Source: Methanolinea sp. UBA277 (GTDB lineage: Archaea > Halobacteriota > Methanomicrobia > Methanomicrobiales > Methanospirillaceae). From it: a DNA stretch of 36,993 bases. Position numbers and translations under genes: made by a program. The first letter of the stretch is position 1. Every line of letters starts with the position of its first letter. The notes beneath the pieces were generated by a model that saw nothing but the letters and a program-made list of their open reading frames with translations, was not told the DNA's origin and made no database searches. The stretch covers positions 1 through 36,993 of the forward strand of contig DANP01000006.1 of NCBI GenBank assembly GCA_002499905.1, given 5' to 3'. This document shows, piece after piece, positions 1 to 8,814 of the stretch.

Positions 1-272
1 GGGACCGAATCGATGTAGTTCGGGGCACCCAGCACGATCCCGTCGGCGTCCATCAGCCGCTCGAAGAGGTCAGGGAAGTCATCCAGCAGGGTGCAGTCAC
101 CCGTTTCGTAACAGGATCCGCACGCCGTGCAGTAGTCGATACGGAGCGAGTACACATCAACCAGTTCCGTTTCTGCTCCCTCGTCCCGTGCTCCCTTCAG
201 CACAGCATTCACCAGCCGGAGCGTCCTGCTCTCTTTGCCCCGCGGGCTTGCGTTGAGTCCGATAACCTTCAT
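1..272 (-). CDS. Iron-sulfur flavoprotein / NADPH-dependent FMN reductase family (partial)
   Basis: The gene runs off the left edge, so only the first 90 codons are visible, starting at the ATG at 270-272 behind a GGAGG site. The N-terminus MKVIGLNASPRGKESRT is the flavodoxin-like FMN phosphate-binding loop. Around residues 48-60 the protein has cysteines spaced C-X2-C-X2-C-X5-C (YCTACGSCYETGDC), the compact cluster motif known from the archaeal iron-sulfur flavoprotein Isf, which binds a 4Fe-4S cluster. The later GAPNYIDSV segment matches the next flavin-binding loop. Family members are cytosolic and pass electrons between ferredoxin and acceptors such as oxygen or peroxide; the acceptor here cannot be known. 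The family call is firm; the Isf subclass rests on the cysteine spacing. Confidence 0.88.
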   Translation of the reverse strand, partial: MKVIGLNASPRGKESRTLRLVNAVLKGARDEGAETELVDVYSLRIDYCTACGSCYETGDCTLLDDFPDLFERLMDADGIVLGAPNYIDSV

Positions 273-377
273 GCATGTCCTCCGAACTACGTGGGAATCA
301 GGAGCGAGCTGGAATAAACCTGCCGGAATATCCTGCTACCATCACCTTCATCTCATGACAGGAGTATTTCCTTTCTG

Positions 378-1535
378 ATGAGGATTGGCGCTGGTTTCAT
401 TCTCCTCGCTCTGCTGTTTCTGCTGGTTTCATGTTCGGCATGCCCGCCCGTTCAGGCCGGGTTACTACCCGACCACGGTAGTAAGACCTTCATATCCCGG
501 AATTATGGCATTTCGTTGAAATATCCGGACGACTGGACAATCGGGTCTGAAAAATTCATCCGTACCGATCCGATGGGCAATGAGTACCGTATCCTTCGAC
601 TGACCCATGTGAATACGACCACCGGGCTGGTTCTCGCCATTACCGTCTCGCGGGAAGATATCGATCCTGCACTGCTTCCTGCGAATTTTACAGGAAGCGA
701 AGAATGCGGTTATTTCTGGGTTGACGACAATCCCAATCGCACGTATATTGAGGGTTATAACCCGACCTCGCTTGGTGGAGTGAAAGCCCGAAGATCCATG
801 TCTTTTCTCGAATTTCCCGGGAACCAGACCGTGGAGACACTCTACGATGTTTGTCGATCCTACCGGTCCGGTCGCAACGTATATACATGGTTCTTCTGGA
901 GTGTGCCTGCCGATAATTTTTTCACGGTACAGCCGGGTGTCCGGGATGTCTTGGATTCTGTCAGGCTCTTTGAACCCATGGGGCTCTTCAGCGTCGATGG
1001 GATTCTTGACCGGGCATCTCTTGAATTCCCCGAACATGAAGAGGATGTTTACGACACGTTCACCAACCCCGAATTCGGCCTCTCATTTCAGTATCCCCGG
1101 GGATGGAGGGTTGCTGCCTCTGATTCGGATGCGGAAAATTATCCAAGAATGAAAAAAGGATTGCTCACATTTACACATCTCCCGGATGACATCTCGCTCG
1201 CCATCGACATGGTGCGGTATGATTTCATCGATTCGTATCAGAAAACCCAGCCGTTCATGAACGAAACCATTCTCTGCGCATTCGACTGTCCGGAATGCCG
1301 ATTGAGGTATGAATTCGATATGGTGTCCGGCTACTGGATATGCAACGCAACGCGTTTTCTCGTGAAGAATGACAGAACTTACGTCGAAGAAATGTTCGTC
1401 ATATGCCCTGTCCGGACAGTGAGGAGCCAGTCCGGATACAGGGTTACGTACTCCGTCCCATTGGAAAACTGGGAAAGGGTCCAGCATTTCATGCACGGGT
1501 TCGTCACATCCCTGCAAATATCAGCACCATCGTAA
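378..1535 (+). CDS. Secreted or lipid-anchored protein with a duplicated PsbP-like domain
   Basis: The protein has 385 residues. Its N-terminus has a hydrophobic stretch ending in LLVSCSAC, which could be a lipobox (LVSC) or a signal peptidase site. Two copies of one domain follow: the first starts near residue 38 (NYGISLKYPDDWTI) and the second near residue 231 (EFGLSFQYPRGWRV). This aromatic-Pro-x-x-Trp opening is typical of PsbP/DUF1795-like domains found in secreted proteins. Pairs of cysteines in both copies suggest disulfides outside the cell. An AGGAG at 360-364 lies 13 nt before the ATG, which is rather far. The coding sequence is visibly richer in A and T than the ABC operon that follows. 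The function is unknown; extracytoplasmic location is inferred from the leader. Confidence 0.8.
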   Translation: MRIGAGFILLALLFLLVSCSACPPVQAGLLPDHGSKTFISRNYGISLKYPDDWTIGSEKFIRTDPMGNEYRILRLTHVNTTTGLVLAITVSREDIDPALLPANFTGSEECGYFWVDDNPNRTYIEGYNPTSLGGVKARRSMSFLEFPGNQTVETLYDVCRSYRSGRNVYTWFFWSVPADNFFTVQPGVRDVLDSVRLFEPMGLFSVDGILDRASLEFPEHEEDVYDTFTNPEFGLSFQYPRGWRVAASDSDAENYPRMKKGLLTFTHLPDDISLAIDMVRYDFIDSYQKTQPFMNETILCAFDCPECRLRYEFDMVSGYWICNATRFLVKNDRTYVEEMFVICPVRTVRSQSGYRVTYSVPLENWERVQHFMHGFVTSLQISAPS

Positions 1536-1552
1536 CGACCCTGAAGAATGTA

Positions 1553-1572
1553 AATTCTTTTATTTCTTCTCT
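1553..1572 (+). terminator. T-rich transcription stop after the secreted protein gene
   Basis: A pyrimidine run with several T tracts (attcttttatttcttctc) begins about 18 nt after the stop codon at 1535. Archaeal termination commonly needs only such T-rich tracts. No clear hairpin precedes it. Confidence 0.4.
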
Positions 1573-1628
1573 AACCGGTCCGTAAGATAGAACGCCTTCT
1601 CGGATCCTGGTGTGACCCTCTCTGAAAA

Positions 1629-1640
1629 CCCATATAAAGG
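1629..1640 (+). promoter_or_regulatory. TATA-type promoter of the ABC/GIN operon
   Basis: The sequence CCATATAAAGG has a TATA core at about 1632-1639 with purines just upstream (gaaaac) that could serve as the TFB site. Transcription would start near 1660, giving a short leader that carries a GGAG site at 1674 before the ATG at 1688. Confidence 0.55.
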
Positions 1641-1687
1641 CACACACGGACTACTCAGTGAGAATCTCCTCCCGGAGCGAATATCCC

Positions 1688-2923
1688 ATGACGTCTGCCC
1701 TCACCCCGCTTCCTGTCTGCGCCGTGCTCCTTGCCGCAGCGCTCCTCTGTATCCCGGTTTCCGCCCAGGTTTCCTCGGTAATCATCGAGTCCTACCAGGT
1801 CACCCCTGCCGTGCTGATGCCCGGCGAGATGGGGACGGTGACCGTTACTGTCCGGAGCGTTTCGTCCGGTACACAGACCTCGACCGTGAGTTATCCTGAT
1901 TCGGGATTTACCGCATCATCGGCGACTACGAGCGAGATCATCCCCTACGTGGACAGCGTGATCCTCACCGAGGAGGACATCAAGGTCCTCGGGGGGAACG
2001 GCCAGTTCGAGGGTTACGTCGGGCCAAACCAGATCATTCCGCTCACCTTCCTGATCGAGGCGCCCCAAAAGAGTGGGCTCTACTTCCCGGAGGTCTGGAT
2101 CCGGGTCAGGGGCGGCCAGAGCCTCAAGTACCCGGTGCCGGTGAATGTGAATACCCAGCTCTCGGTGATGCGGGTGCCGTCCATCTCGCTTTCCAGGGAC
2201 TTCCCGGCCATGGTCCGGCCCGGGGAAACGGCTGCGGGGGCAATCATCGTATCCAACGGCGGACAGGTGCGGGCAGACAATATCCAGCTCCTCATCGCGA
2301 CCGAGGGAATCCCGGTTGCACCGGCCGGACCGTCGGTCTTCCTGATCGAGTATCTTGAACCGGGTGAGCGCGCCGGAGTGAATGTCTCCCTGAAGGTTGA
2401 CAAGGGGGCTGAGAGCCTTCTTACCGAGGTCCCGGTCCAGGTCAGCTACCGCCTGCTCGATGGATCCCTCACGACCCGGATGGAAGCGATCAGCCTCGAT
2501 ATCCGGGGCGAGGCCGAGCTCGGGATCGCGGCGCTCGAGACTTCCCCCATCCGGGTGGAGCAGGGCCGGCCCTTCGACCTCACCATCCGGATCGAGAATA
2601 CCGGAACCGGGGATGCAAAATCGGTGAGCGCTACCGTCGATCTCCCCTTCACCGGGACAAAGGAGGCGTTCATCGGCAAGATCAAGCCGGGAAATGATGC
2701 TCCGGCGGTCTTCACCCTCGATGCAGGCCGCCCGGGCACCTACCAGTACCTGGCAGAGATCACCTTTACCGATGACTGGGGCACCCGCACCTTCACCCGC
2801 CAGCTTGATCTGGTGATCTACCGGAGTTATAGCACCTGGATAGCCCTCATCGCCCTGATCATCCTCGCTGCCGGAGGGTACTTCGGCTACCGCTGGTGGA
2901 AGGCGAAGCACGGGGCCTCGTGA
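1688..2923 (+). CDS. Membrane-anchored secreted protein of an ABC system (COG1361/CARDB-like)
   Basis: I chose the ATG at 1688 because a GGAGCG site lies at 1674-1679 and the promoter predicts a start of transcription near 1660; an upstream in-frame GTG at 1658 is less likely. The protein (about 411 residues) has a signal peptide ending near VSAQ, a long extracytoplasmic part made of Ig-like beta domains (for example VTVTVRSVSSGT and IRIENTGTGDAKSV), and one C-terminal membrane span (TWIALIALIILAAGGYFGYRW) followed by a basic tail. Such COG1361 proteins often sit next to FtsX-type permeases in archaea. Its stop codon overlaps the next start (TGATG), so the two are translationally coupled. It probably acts as the external partner of the ABC transporter, though its substrate is unknown. 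Confidence 0.85.
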   Translation: MTSALTPLPVCAVLLAAALLCIPVSAQVSSVIIESYQVTPAVLMPGEMGTVTVTVRSVSSGTQTSTVSYPDSGFTASSATTSEIIPYVDSVILTEEDIKVLGGNGQFEGYVGPNQIIPLTFLIEAPQKSGLYFPEVWIRVRGGQSLKYPVPVNVNTQLSVMRVPSISLSRDFPAMVRPGETAAGAIIVSNGGQVRADNIQLLIATEGIPVAPAGPSVFLIEYLEPGERAGVNVSLKVDKGAESLLTEVPVQVSYRLLDGSLTTRMEAISLDIRGEAELGIAALETSPIRVEQGRPFDLTIRIENTGTGDAKSVSATVDLPFTGTKEAFIGKIKPGNDAPAVFTLDAGRPGTYQYLAEITFTDDWGTRTFTRQLDLVIYRSYSTWIALIALIILAAGGYFGYRWWKAKHGAS

Positions 2924-4128
2924 TGCTGAACCGGTACAAGGTCTCCTTTTTTCTCGCCCTCCGCTCCCTGCAGCGGGGAAACCTCGGGAGCCTGGTCCTG
3001 ACCGTGGTCATCGTGGGCATGGTCTTCACCAACATGATCTTCATGCCCTCCATCATCACCGGGGCGATCGTGAACTACGAGCAGCAGACCATCGAGACGT
3101 ACACCTCAGACATCATCATCGAGCCAAAAGAGGACTTCCGGTATATCGAGGATCTCTCCGGTCTCCTCGACAAGGTGAACCGGGTGCCGGGCGTCAAACG
3201 GGCCGCCCCCCACTACGCGGCCGGGGCGGTCCTCCGGCACAAGGGAAAAGCGCTCTCCATGGCCGTCGAGGCAGTTCAGCCCCGTGACGAGATGCTGGTC
3301 ACCACCCTGTCCACCTACATGGAAGAGGGCACCTACCTCGGGGACGGGGATACCGGGGAGATCATCCTCGGGAGGTACGTGGCAGGGTTCAAGGATTCGA
3401 GCGAGGACTTCCTCCCCTCACTCGGCGGCGTCAGGGTCGGTGATTCCATCACCGCCGAGTACACCAACGGGGTGGTCCGGGAGTACCGGGTCAAGGGGAT
3501 CTTCCGGACCTACTCCTTCAACACCGACTACCTGGTCTTCACCACCTGGGACGAGATGGAGATCGTCGAAGGACGGGAGCTCGACCAGGCGACCTCGGTG
3601 CTGGTCAGGACCGATCCCGGGGCCGATGAGAACGCGGTGAAAAAGACCCTGCTCCGCTACGGTGTGCAGGAGGACGTGCAGACCTGGCTTGATTTCCTCG
3701 GGAATGCCTACCGGAACGCTGTCGAGAGCTACTCCATCCTGAACAATATCACCATCGTGGTGAGCCTGGTCATCGCCGCCGTGGTGCTCTTCGTGGTGAT
3801 CATGATCAAGACCCTGAACTCCCGGCGGCAGATCGGCATCCTGCTCGCGATCGGGATCAAGAAGGACATCATCATCAACAGCTACCTCTTCCAGGTCCTG
3901 ATCCTGGCCATCCTCGGCATCATCTTTGGCATCCTGGTGGTGCTCGGGCTCACCGCGTACTTCACGGCATTCCCTATCGAGTTTCCGGAAGGGAACATCT
4001 CTCCCTACATCATTCCGTCAGAAATCGGGATCAATGCCCTCTACCTCTTCGGGGCCTCGGCACTCGCAGGGTATATTCCGGCCTGGCGGATCGCGAACAA
4101 GGATATCATGGAATCCATGAGGGCCTGA
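2923..4128 (+). CDS. ABC transporter permease, FtsX/MacB family
   Basis: The start at the ATG at 2923 (MLNRYKVSFF) overlaps the upstream stop codon as TGATG; the 9-codon longer GTG version is unlikely. The 401-residue protein shows the MacB/FtsX layout: one N-terminal membrane span (LVLTVVIVGMVFTNMIFM), an extracytoplasmic domain of roughly 220 residues, then three C-terminal spans. The SRRQIGILLAIGIKKDIII segment between the first two C-terminal spans is the typical cytoplasmic coupling region of this family. Members do not usually import solutes; they extrude lipoproteins or peptides or transmit mechanical force to outside partners. The ATPase begins 1 nt after this gene, and a COG1361-like partner precedes it. 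Confidence 0.92.
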   Translation: MLNRYKVSFFLALRSLQRGNLGSLVLTVVIVGMVFTNMIFMPSIITGAIVNYEQQTIETYTSDIIIEPKEDFRYIEDLSGLLDKVNRVPGVKRAAPHYAAGAVLRHKGKALSMAVEAVQPRDEMLVTTLSTYMEEGTYLGDGDTGEIILGRYVAGFKDSSEDFLPSLGGVRVGDSITAEYTNGVVREYRVKGIFRTYSFNTDYLVFTTWDEMEIVEGRELDQATSVLVRTDPGADENAVKKTLLRYGVQEDVQTWLDFLGNAYRNAVESYSILNNITIVVSLVIAAVVLFVVIMIKTLNSRRQIGILLAIGIKKDIIINSYLFQVLILAILGIIFGILVVLGLTAYFTAFPIEFPEGNISPYIIPSEIGINALYLFGASALAGYIPAWRIANKDIMESMRA

Positions 4129-4129
4129 C

Positions 4130-4807
4130 ATGATCATCGCACGCGACCTGTACCGGATCTACACCATGGGCAAGGTGAAAGTCAACGCCCTGAACGGTGT
4201 ATCGGTCGAGATCAAAAAGGGCGAGTTTATCGGCGTGATCGGACCGAGCGGGAGCGGAAAGTCCACCCTCCTCCACCTGCTCGGCCTCCTGGACCGGCCG
4301 ACCAGCGGGGAGATCGAGATCGACGGCATCAATACCAGGACTCTGTCGGAGGACCAGCGTTCTGACTTCCGGTTGAAACGTCTCGGCTACGTCTTCCAGG
4401 AGTACGCGCTCGTGCCGGAGCTGACCGTCTTTGAGAACGTCATTCTCCCGTTCATGGCGCGTGAGGAGCCCCCGGACCGGTCCCGGGACCAGGTGATGGA
4501 GACGCTGGAAATTATCGGGCTCGGCGAGCGGGTCACCCACCTTCAGAGCGAGCTCTCCGGCGGCGAACAGCAGCGGGTGGCCATCGCCCGGGCTATTGCC
4601 GGCAAACCCTCCATCCTCTTTGCCGATGAGCCCTGTGCCAACCTGGACACCGAGAACTCGCGGGTCATCCTCGATCTCCTCGCGGAGATCAACAAGGAGA
4701 TGGGGCAGACCATCGTGATGGTCTCGCACGAAGACTGGCACCGCGAATATTTCGAGCGGATCATCCAGCTCAGGGACGGCAAAAGGGTCAATGCAGACCG
4801 CACCTGA
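4130..4807 (+). CDS. ABC transporter ATP-binding protein, LolD/MacB type
   Basis: This 225-residue ATPase has Walker A GPSGSGKST (about residues 39-47), a Q-loop (YVFQEYALVPELT), the signature LSGGEQQRVAIARA, Walker B SILFADEP and the switch histidine in VMVSHE. The length and the LSGGEQQR form are typical of the LolD/MacB/FtsE group, which pairs with FtsX-type permeases. It directly follows such a permease, so it most likely powers it. There are no membrane spans; it acts on the cytoplasmic face. Confidence 0.95.
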   Translation: MIIARDLYRIYTMGKVKVNALNGVSVEIKKGEFIGVIGPSGSGKSTLLHLLGLLDRPTSGEIEIDGINTRTLSEDQRSDFRLKRLGYVFQEYALVPELTVFENVILPFMAREEPPDRSRDQVMETLEIIGLGERVTHLQSELSGGEQQRVAIARAIAGKPSILFADEPCANLDTENSRVILDLLAEINKEMGQTIVMVSHEDWHREYFERIIQLRDGKRVNADRT

Positions 4808-4857
4808 TACCGGTAGGATCATCTGATTTGAAGTACCAGCAGAGCGATGTCTCTCCC

Positions 4858-5580
4858 ATGAAGACTACCCTCCTGCTTGCTACCCTGGCGGTGCTCGCCC
4901 TGCTTTGTGCCGGCTGTACCACGCTCCCTGACACCTGCATCGAGGGATCGGGGGTTCTCGCAAATGAGACCAGGGACGTTGCCGACTTCCAGAGCGTCAG
5001 CCTGACCATGCCGGCAACCCTCACCGTGCGGGAAGGCAACTTCCCGGGGATCCTGATCGAGGCCGATGACAATATCCTTCCCTTCATCTCCACCACGGTG
5101 AAAGACGGAACCCTGACTATCAGCCAGTCACGGCCCTGTGTCAGGCCGACCGGGAAGGTCCGGATCACCGCTATCGCCCCCTCTTTCCGGGAGCTCGCCA
5201 TCCTCGGGACCGGCGATATCCGGAGCGACGGGCTATTGAAGAGCGCCAGTCTTGCAGCGAGGATTACCGGCGCCGGAAACCTGGACCTCGCTGTCGAGAC
5301 CTCAACCCTGATCACTACTATCACCGGCACCGGGAACGTCCACCTCACCGGCACGGCACATGAACACACCATCTCCCTGCCCGGAGCCGGGTCGGTTGAC
5401 GCCGCAGCGCTGCAGACCACCCGGACCAGCGTGGAGATCTTCGGTTCAGGGAATGCGAAGGTGAATGCGAGCGAGACTCTCACGGTGAAGATTACCGGGG
5501 CCGGGACGGTGCTCTATGCCGGGAATCCACAGGTCGAGCAGACCATCACCGGGGCAGGCAGCGTCCGGAAGCTGACCTGA
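4858..5580 (+). CDS. GIN-domain (DUF2807) lipoprotein
   Basis: I start at the ATG at 4858 because it places the signal peptide MKTTLLLATLAVLALLCAGC at the N-terminus; the open frame extends to a TTG at 4828. LCAGC is a clear lipobox, so the mature protein is probably lipid-anchored outside the membrane. The rest is a repetitive beta-helix-like array with the repeated pattern I-x-G-x-G-x (ILGTGDIRS, ITGAGNLDL, ITGTGNVHL, ITGAGSVRKL), as in the putative auto-transporter adhesin head domain DUF2807. It follows the ABC ATPase by 50 nt on the same strand and is likely in that operon. Its specific role is unknown. Confidence 0.85.
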   Translation: MKTTLLLATLAVLALLCAGCTTLPDTCIEGSGVLANETRDVADFQSVSLTMPATLTVREGNFPGILIEADDNILPFISTTVKDGTLTISQSRPCVRPTGKVRITAIAPSFRELAILGTGDIRSDGLLKSASLAARITGAGNLDLAVETSTLITTITGTGNVHLTGTAHEHTISLPGAGSVDAAALQTTRTSVEIFGSGNAKVNASETLTVKITGAGTVLYAGNPQVEQTITGAGSVRKLT

Positions 5581-5583
5581 TCC

Positions 5584-6384
5584 TCACTCCCCTTTCCGGA
5601 GATCGAAGACGTAGCGGCCGATCCCCGGGGCGACCCAGCCGCACCGGTGGTGGAACAGTACCGAATACCCCCTCTTTTCAAAATCGCTGATCAGCCCGGG
5701 GATCTGGCGATCACTCTTGAATGTATAGAAGTGCAGCATTCCGCCTTCCCGGACCATCGGGGCAAGGACATCAAGAATTTCATCCTTCCCGTAGGGAGTC
5801 GGGCAGATCACCCGGTCGAACGGGGCCCCCGCCGGATGGGAGAGGGAGAAGGCATCGGACGCAAGAACCCTGACCCGCTCCTCCACCCGGTTCAGGGCCA
5901 GGTTCTCCCGGAGCCAGCGCACCGCTGCGGGGCTGTTCTCCACCGCGGTCACCGATGCCCCCCGGTCTGCTGCCGGGATGACGAACGGGCCCACCCCGCA
6001 GAAGGGCACCAGCACCCGCTCACCGGGCTCCACCTGTCCGGCAACCCGCCGGCGTTCGGTGGAGAGTCGGCCGGTGAAGAAGACCTCCGAGAGATCGAGC
6101 TGGTACCGGTACCCGAATTCCCGGTGCTCGGTGACCGTGGAGCTGCCGACCAGGATCTCGTAGCCAGGGACCCGCTCGTCGCGGTCTACGGGAGAGGCCC
6201 TGGCGAGCACGGTCCGGATGTTCCTGCGCAATGACAGGACCGCCAGCGCGATCTCCTGCCCGTAGTCAGCAAGTTCCGGGGGGATGGTGACCACCGCAAT
6301 ATCCCCGATTACGTCGAAGCTGTCCCGCAGGTAGCGCTGCTTCTCATCTGGGAGGACACCGGAAAGGATGGTGCGGAGGTTCAT
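5584..6384 (-). CDS. Trm5/TYW2-family SAM-dependent methyltransferase
   Basis: The 266-residue protein begins at the ATG at 6384 (MNLRTILSGVLPDEK); a TTG 8 codons upstream would lie at or before the predicted start of transcription. It carries the Trm5-type N-terminal region (FDVIGDIAVVTIPPEL), the sequence EVFFTGRLSTERRRVAGQV, motif I VLVPFCGVGPFVIPAA and the acidic VTAVENSP that binds the ribose of SAM. The catalytic loop reads CPTPYGKDEIL where Trm5 and TYW2 usually have N-[LP]-P, so the exact substrate is uncertain. COG2520 members make m1G37 or wyosine-type changes at position 37 of tRNA-Phe and other tRNAs. The C-terminal RYVFDLRK end is typical of the family. I infer tRNA modification in the cytosol. 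Confidence 0.85.
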   Translation of the reverse strand: MNLRTILSGVLPDEKQRYLRDSFDVIGDIAVVTIPPELADYGQEIALAVLSLRRNIRTVLARASPVDRDERVPGYEILVGSSTVTEHREFGYRYQLDLSEVFFTGRLSTERRRVAGQVEPGERVLVPFCGVGPFVIPAADRGASVTAVENSPAAVRWLRENLALNRVEERVRVLASDAFSLSHPAGAPFDRVICPTPYGKDEILDVLAPMVREGGMLHFYTFKSDRQIPGLISDFEKRGYSVLFHHRCGWVAPGIGRYVFDLRKGE

Positions 6385-6410
6385 CAGGCAAGGGAGATTC
6401 TTCCTCAACC

Positions 6411-6419
6411 CACATAAAT
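6411..6419 (-). promoter_or_regulatory. TATA box of the Trm5-like gene
   Basis: On the minus strand the sequence reads ATTTATGTG. A start of transcription 25 nt downstream falls near 6390, six bases before the ATG at 6384, so the mRNA would be nearly leaderless. Confidence 0.45.
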
Positions 6420-6479
6420 GACTTCCGGGCAGGGGGGGGCGTGCGGGACAGTGGATTCCCCTGACCCGCTACCCGCCGT

Positions 6480-7070
6480 TCAGAACCGCTCCAGCCGCTC
6501 GAACCCGGGCGGCGGGCCACACGACCGCTCCCGGAGACCCAGCACCACCGAACCGATCAGGGCGATGATCCCGGCCGCCATGATCACGGCACCGATGATG
6601 CGGACGATGGCCAGGCTCGAGAGACGGGGAGTAACGAGGATCAGGAACCCCAGCAGGGCGCTGATGATCCCCCCGATGAGGCTGAGTGCCCGCCGGGTCC
6701 CGGACCCCGGCCGGGTGATGGCCGAGAAAGCGCCCCCGAGTCCGCCGATGATCAGGAGAAGGCCCAGGAGGACGGCGGCGAAGGCCCCGATCAGCCCGGG
6801 GTCGGTGAAGGAGAGGATCCCGAGGAGGACGGCGCAGATCCCGAGGATCAGCGGGACAACAAAGAACATCCCTCCTGACCGGGAGAGCATCCAGGCACCG
6901 ATGAAGAGGCCGATCCCTGCAATGAAGGCCAGCACCCCGAACAGGAAGACGAACAGCCGGAGCGATCCCTCCGGAAAGAAGAAGAGGAGGCCTCCGAGCA
7001 CGAGAAAGATGATCCCGGCCGCCAGCGGCGGTTTCCAGGATTCCGACCTGCAGGCCATCCGGTATGCCAT
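6480..7070 (-). CDS. DUF308/HdeD-family membrane protein (copy 1)
   Basis: The start at 7070 gives MAYRMACRSESWKPPLAAGI, which aligns with the start of the second DUF308 gene at 18311. The 196-residue protein has six predicted membrane spans with the family's Gly-rich repeats (LGGLLFFFPEG, LGILSFTDPGLIG, LGFLILVTP) and a short cytoplasmic tail. HdeD of Escherichia coli is linked to acid resistance, but archaeal members are uncharacterised. The paralog at 17715 shares the order of motifs, including W-K-x-P-L near the start and a NPGLI/DPGLI turn. The gene lies divergent to the MscS gene with a shared TATA element. Confidence 0.85.
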   Translation of the reverse strand: MAYRMACRSESWKPPLAAGIIFLVLGGLLFFFPEGSLRLFVFLFGVLAFIAGIGLFIGAWMLSRSGGMFFVVPLILGICAVLLGILSFTDPGLIGAFAAVLLGLLLIIGGLGGAFSAITRPGSGTRRALSLIGGIISALLGFLILVTPRLSSLAIVRIIGAVIMAAGIIALIGSVVLGLRERSCGPPPGFERLERF

Positions 7071-7111
7071 GACAGGTAGGTGTGCGTCCCGGCAGAAAAA
7101 GGATCCGGGCA

Positions 7112-7121
7112 AGGGTATATC
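7112..7121. promoter_or_regulatory. Shared TATA element between the DUF308 and MscS genes
   Basis: GGTATATCTC reads as a TATA-like box on both strands (GAGATATACC in reverse). Downstream to the right, transcription would begin near 7140 and reach the MscS start at 7166. To the left it would begin near 7090 and reach the DUF308 start at 7070. One element may therefore drive both. Confidence 0.4.
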
Positions 7122-7165
7122 TCTGCCCCTGCCATAGTTCCTGTGAGCGTGGGGAGTGCTGCGGC

Positions 7166-8101
7166 GTGAAGCGTGAATATACCCTCTTCCTGGTGCTGGT
7201 GATCGCAGTGATCGCTGCATCAGCGATCTGGTTCTTCTTTCCCGAACCGGTGACCTACCGGCTCTTTCTCTCGGTCCTGGCCGTTACCCTCATCTACAGC
7301 ATCTTCAGCCTGATCCTCGATACAGTATTCCGGAAAAAGATCACCGATACCAAGACCAGGTACACGGCGACCAAAGTCATCTCCGTCCTCGAGATTGTGC
7401 TGATGGCCATCATCATCGCCCGGATCTGGATCCAGGACTTCAGCACCCTGGTGGTCTTTTTCGGGATCATCGGCGCCGGCCTGGCCATCGCCCTGCAGGA
7501 CGTGGTCAAGAACTTTGCCGGCAGCATCAGCATTATTCTCTCCGGGGCCTACGCGGTCGGGGACCGGATCGAGATTGATGGCAGCTATGGCGACGTGATG
7601 GACATCGGGATCATGAACACAACCCTGATGGAACTCAGGTCGTGGGTTGACGGTGACCAGGCGACCGGGCGGCTGACTATCGTCCCGAACGGGAAGGTCA
7701 TTTCCATCCCGGTCAACAACTACACCAAGGACCACAGCTTCATCTGGGACGAGATCCAGATCCCGGTCACTTACCGAAGTAACTGGAAGCGGGCGGTCGA
7801 GATTATCAGCTCCATTGCAAAGAGCGAGACCGCAGAGATCAATCGGCTGGCGGAAAAAGAGATTGGCGAGATCGGGGAGAAGTACTACCTGCCCAGGCGG
7901 GATATCGAACCGGCCGTCTACATCAGACTCACCGACAACTGGATCCTGCTCTCGGTCCGGTATGTCACCAATGCCCGGGAGCGGCGGATCATGCATGCCC
8001 GGATGAGCCGGCTCATCCTTGAAGCAATCGAGAAGGAGGAAGGGATAGAGATCTCTTCATCGACGATGGAAGTGAGCATTATCCAGAAGCAGGCAGGGTA
8101 A
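7166..8101 (+). CDS. MscS-family mechanosensitive ion channel
   Basis: I chose the GTG at 7166 because GGGGAG lies 9 nt upstream at 7151-7156 and because the protein then begins directly before its first membrane span (VKREYTLFLVLVIAVIAAS). The 311-residue protein has three to four membrane spans. The pore helix and its exit (FGIIGAGLAIALQDVVKNFAGSI) match MscS TM3, and the beta domain (GDRIEIDGSYGDVMDIGI) is the most conserved part of the family. These channels open under membrane tension to release solutes in hypo-osmotic shock. The family is certain. A DUF308 membrane gene is divergent to it and a YqhA-like gene is convergent. Confidence 0.93.
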   Translation: MKREYTLFLVLVIAVIAASAIWFFFPEPVTYRLFLSVLAVTLIYSIFSLILDTVFRKKITDTKTRYTATKVISVLEIVLMAIIIARIWIQDFSTLVVFFGIIGAGLAIALQDVVKNFAGSISIILSGAYAVGDRIEIDGSYGDVMDIGIMNTTLMELRSWVDGDQATGRLTIVPNGKVISIPVNNYTKDHSFIWDEIQIPVTYRSNWKRAVEIISSIAKSETAEINRLAEKEIGEIGEKYYLPRRDIEPAVYIRLTDNWILLSVRYVTNARERRIMHARMSRLILEAIEKEEGIEISSSTMEVSIIQKQAG

Positions 8102-8223
8102 ATCCGTATTTCACCGGTATCGTTATTCTTCTGCTCCATGGCCTGAGCGATAATAAAGCACCTGCTCACATGGTCAGGCATCCCCTGGCTCCAGGAGATT
8201 GCCAGGAAAAGAAAAGTGCCGGA

Positions 8224-8733
8224 TCAGTGCCGCACCCAGATATATCCGGAGATGGCCGCGATTCCCGCAGAAATGGCGATCCCGAAGGCAAGGATGCTGC
8301 TGGTCCCGTCCCAGGTAAGGGTCTCGCCGAGGATGAGCACCGCGAGTGCGATGATCACCAGGCCAAGGAGCTTGTCCTTCAGGTCATCGAGGTCGCAGAT
8401 CTTCAGCCAGCCCGGAAGCGGGGCCTTGGCGATGAAGAGCTCGTACAGGCCAAGCGCGATGATGTAGAAGACCGTGGCCACGAGGAAGAGGTCGATGATC
8501 TCGATGAAGACCGCCAGGAGCTCCTTGATGGTGTGGACATCCAGCTGGAGGCTGGTGATGGCAGTAAATATTGTCACGAGGGTGACCAGGAACCCCAGGG
8601 CAAAGAGGAAGACCGCGATCAGCGCCGTCCCGAGCACGGCGAGAAGGAACAGCCATCTGCTCGAACCAGATATAAAGTGTATCACCGGGCTCCCGGAATC
8701 GCCCGGTACACAGGTATCTTCTTTCCCGCTCAT
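8224..8733 (-). CDS. YqhA/UPF0114-family membrane protein
   Basis: The ATG at 8733 has a GGAG seven nt upstream. The 169-residue protein has four membrane spans and carries the family hallmark YELFIAKAPLPGWL followed by DLDDLKDKLLGLVIIAL and LGETL near residues 100-140. UPF0114 proteins are widespread inner-membrane proteins of unknown function, sometimes placed in stress or envelope regulons. A TATA-like stretch lies on the minus strand near 8757-8765. Confidence 0.85.
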   Translation of the reverse strand: MSGKEDTCVPGDSGSPVIHFISGSSRWLFLLAVLGTALIAVFLFALGFLVTLVTIFTAITSLQLDVHTIKELLAVFIEIIDLFLVATVFYIIALGLYELFIAKAPLPGWLKICDLDDLKDKLLGLVIIALAVLILGETLTWDGTSSILAFGIAISAGIAAISGYIWVRH

Positions 8734-8814
8734 ACTACTCCGTCGTTACCCGTGTAGTATGTCATATCGGGATATTACCCATTCCTTTTCATTCCCGGAA
8801 TCCTGTGTTCCCTC

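Noticed and set aside
1916..2911. 331-codon minus-strand frame
   Set aside because: It is antisense to the CARDB-like gene, which has a signal peptide, repeats and a C-terminal span.
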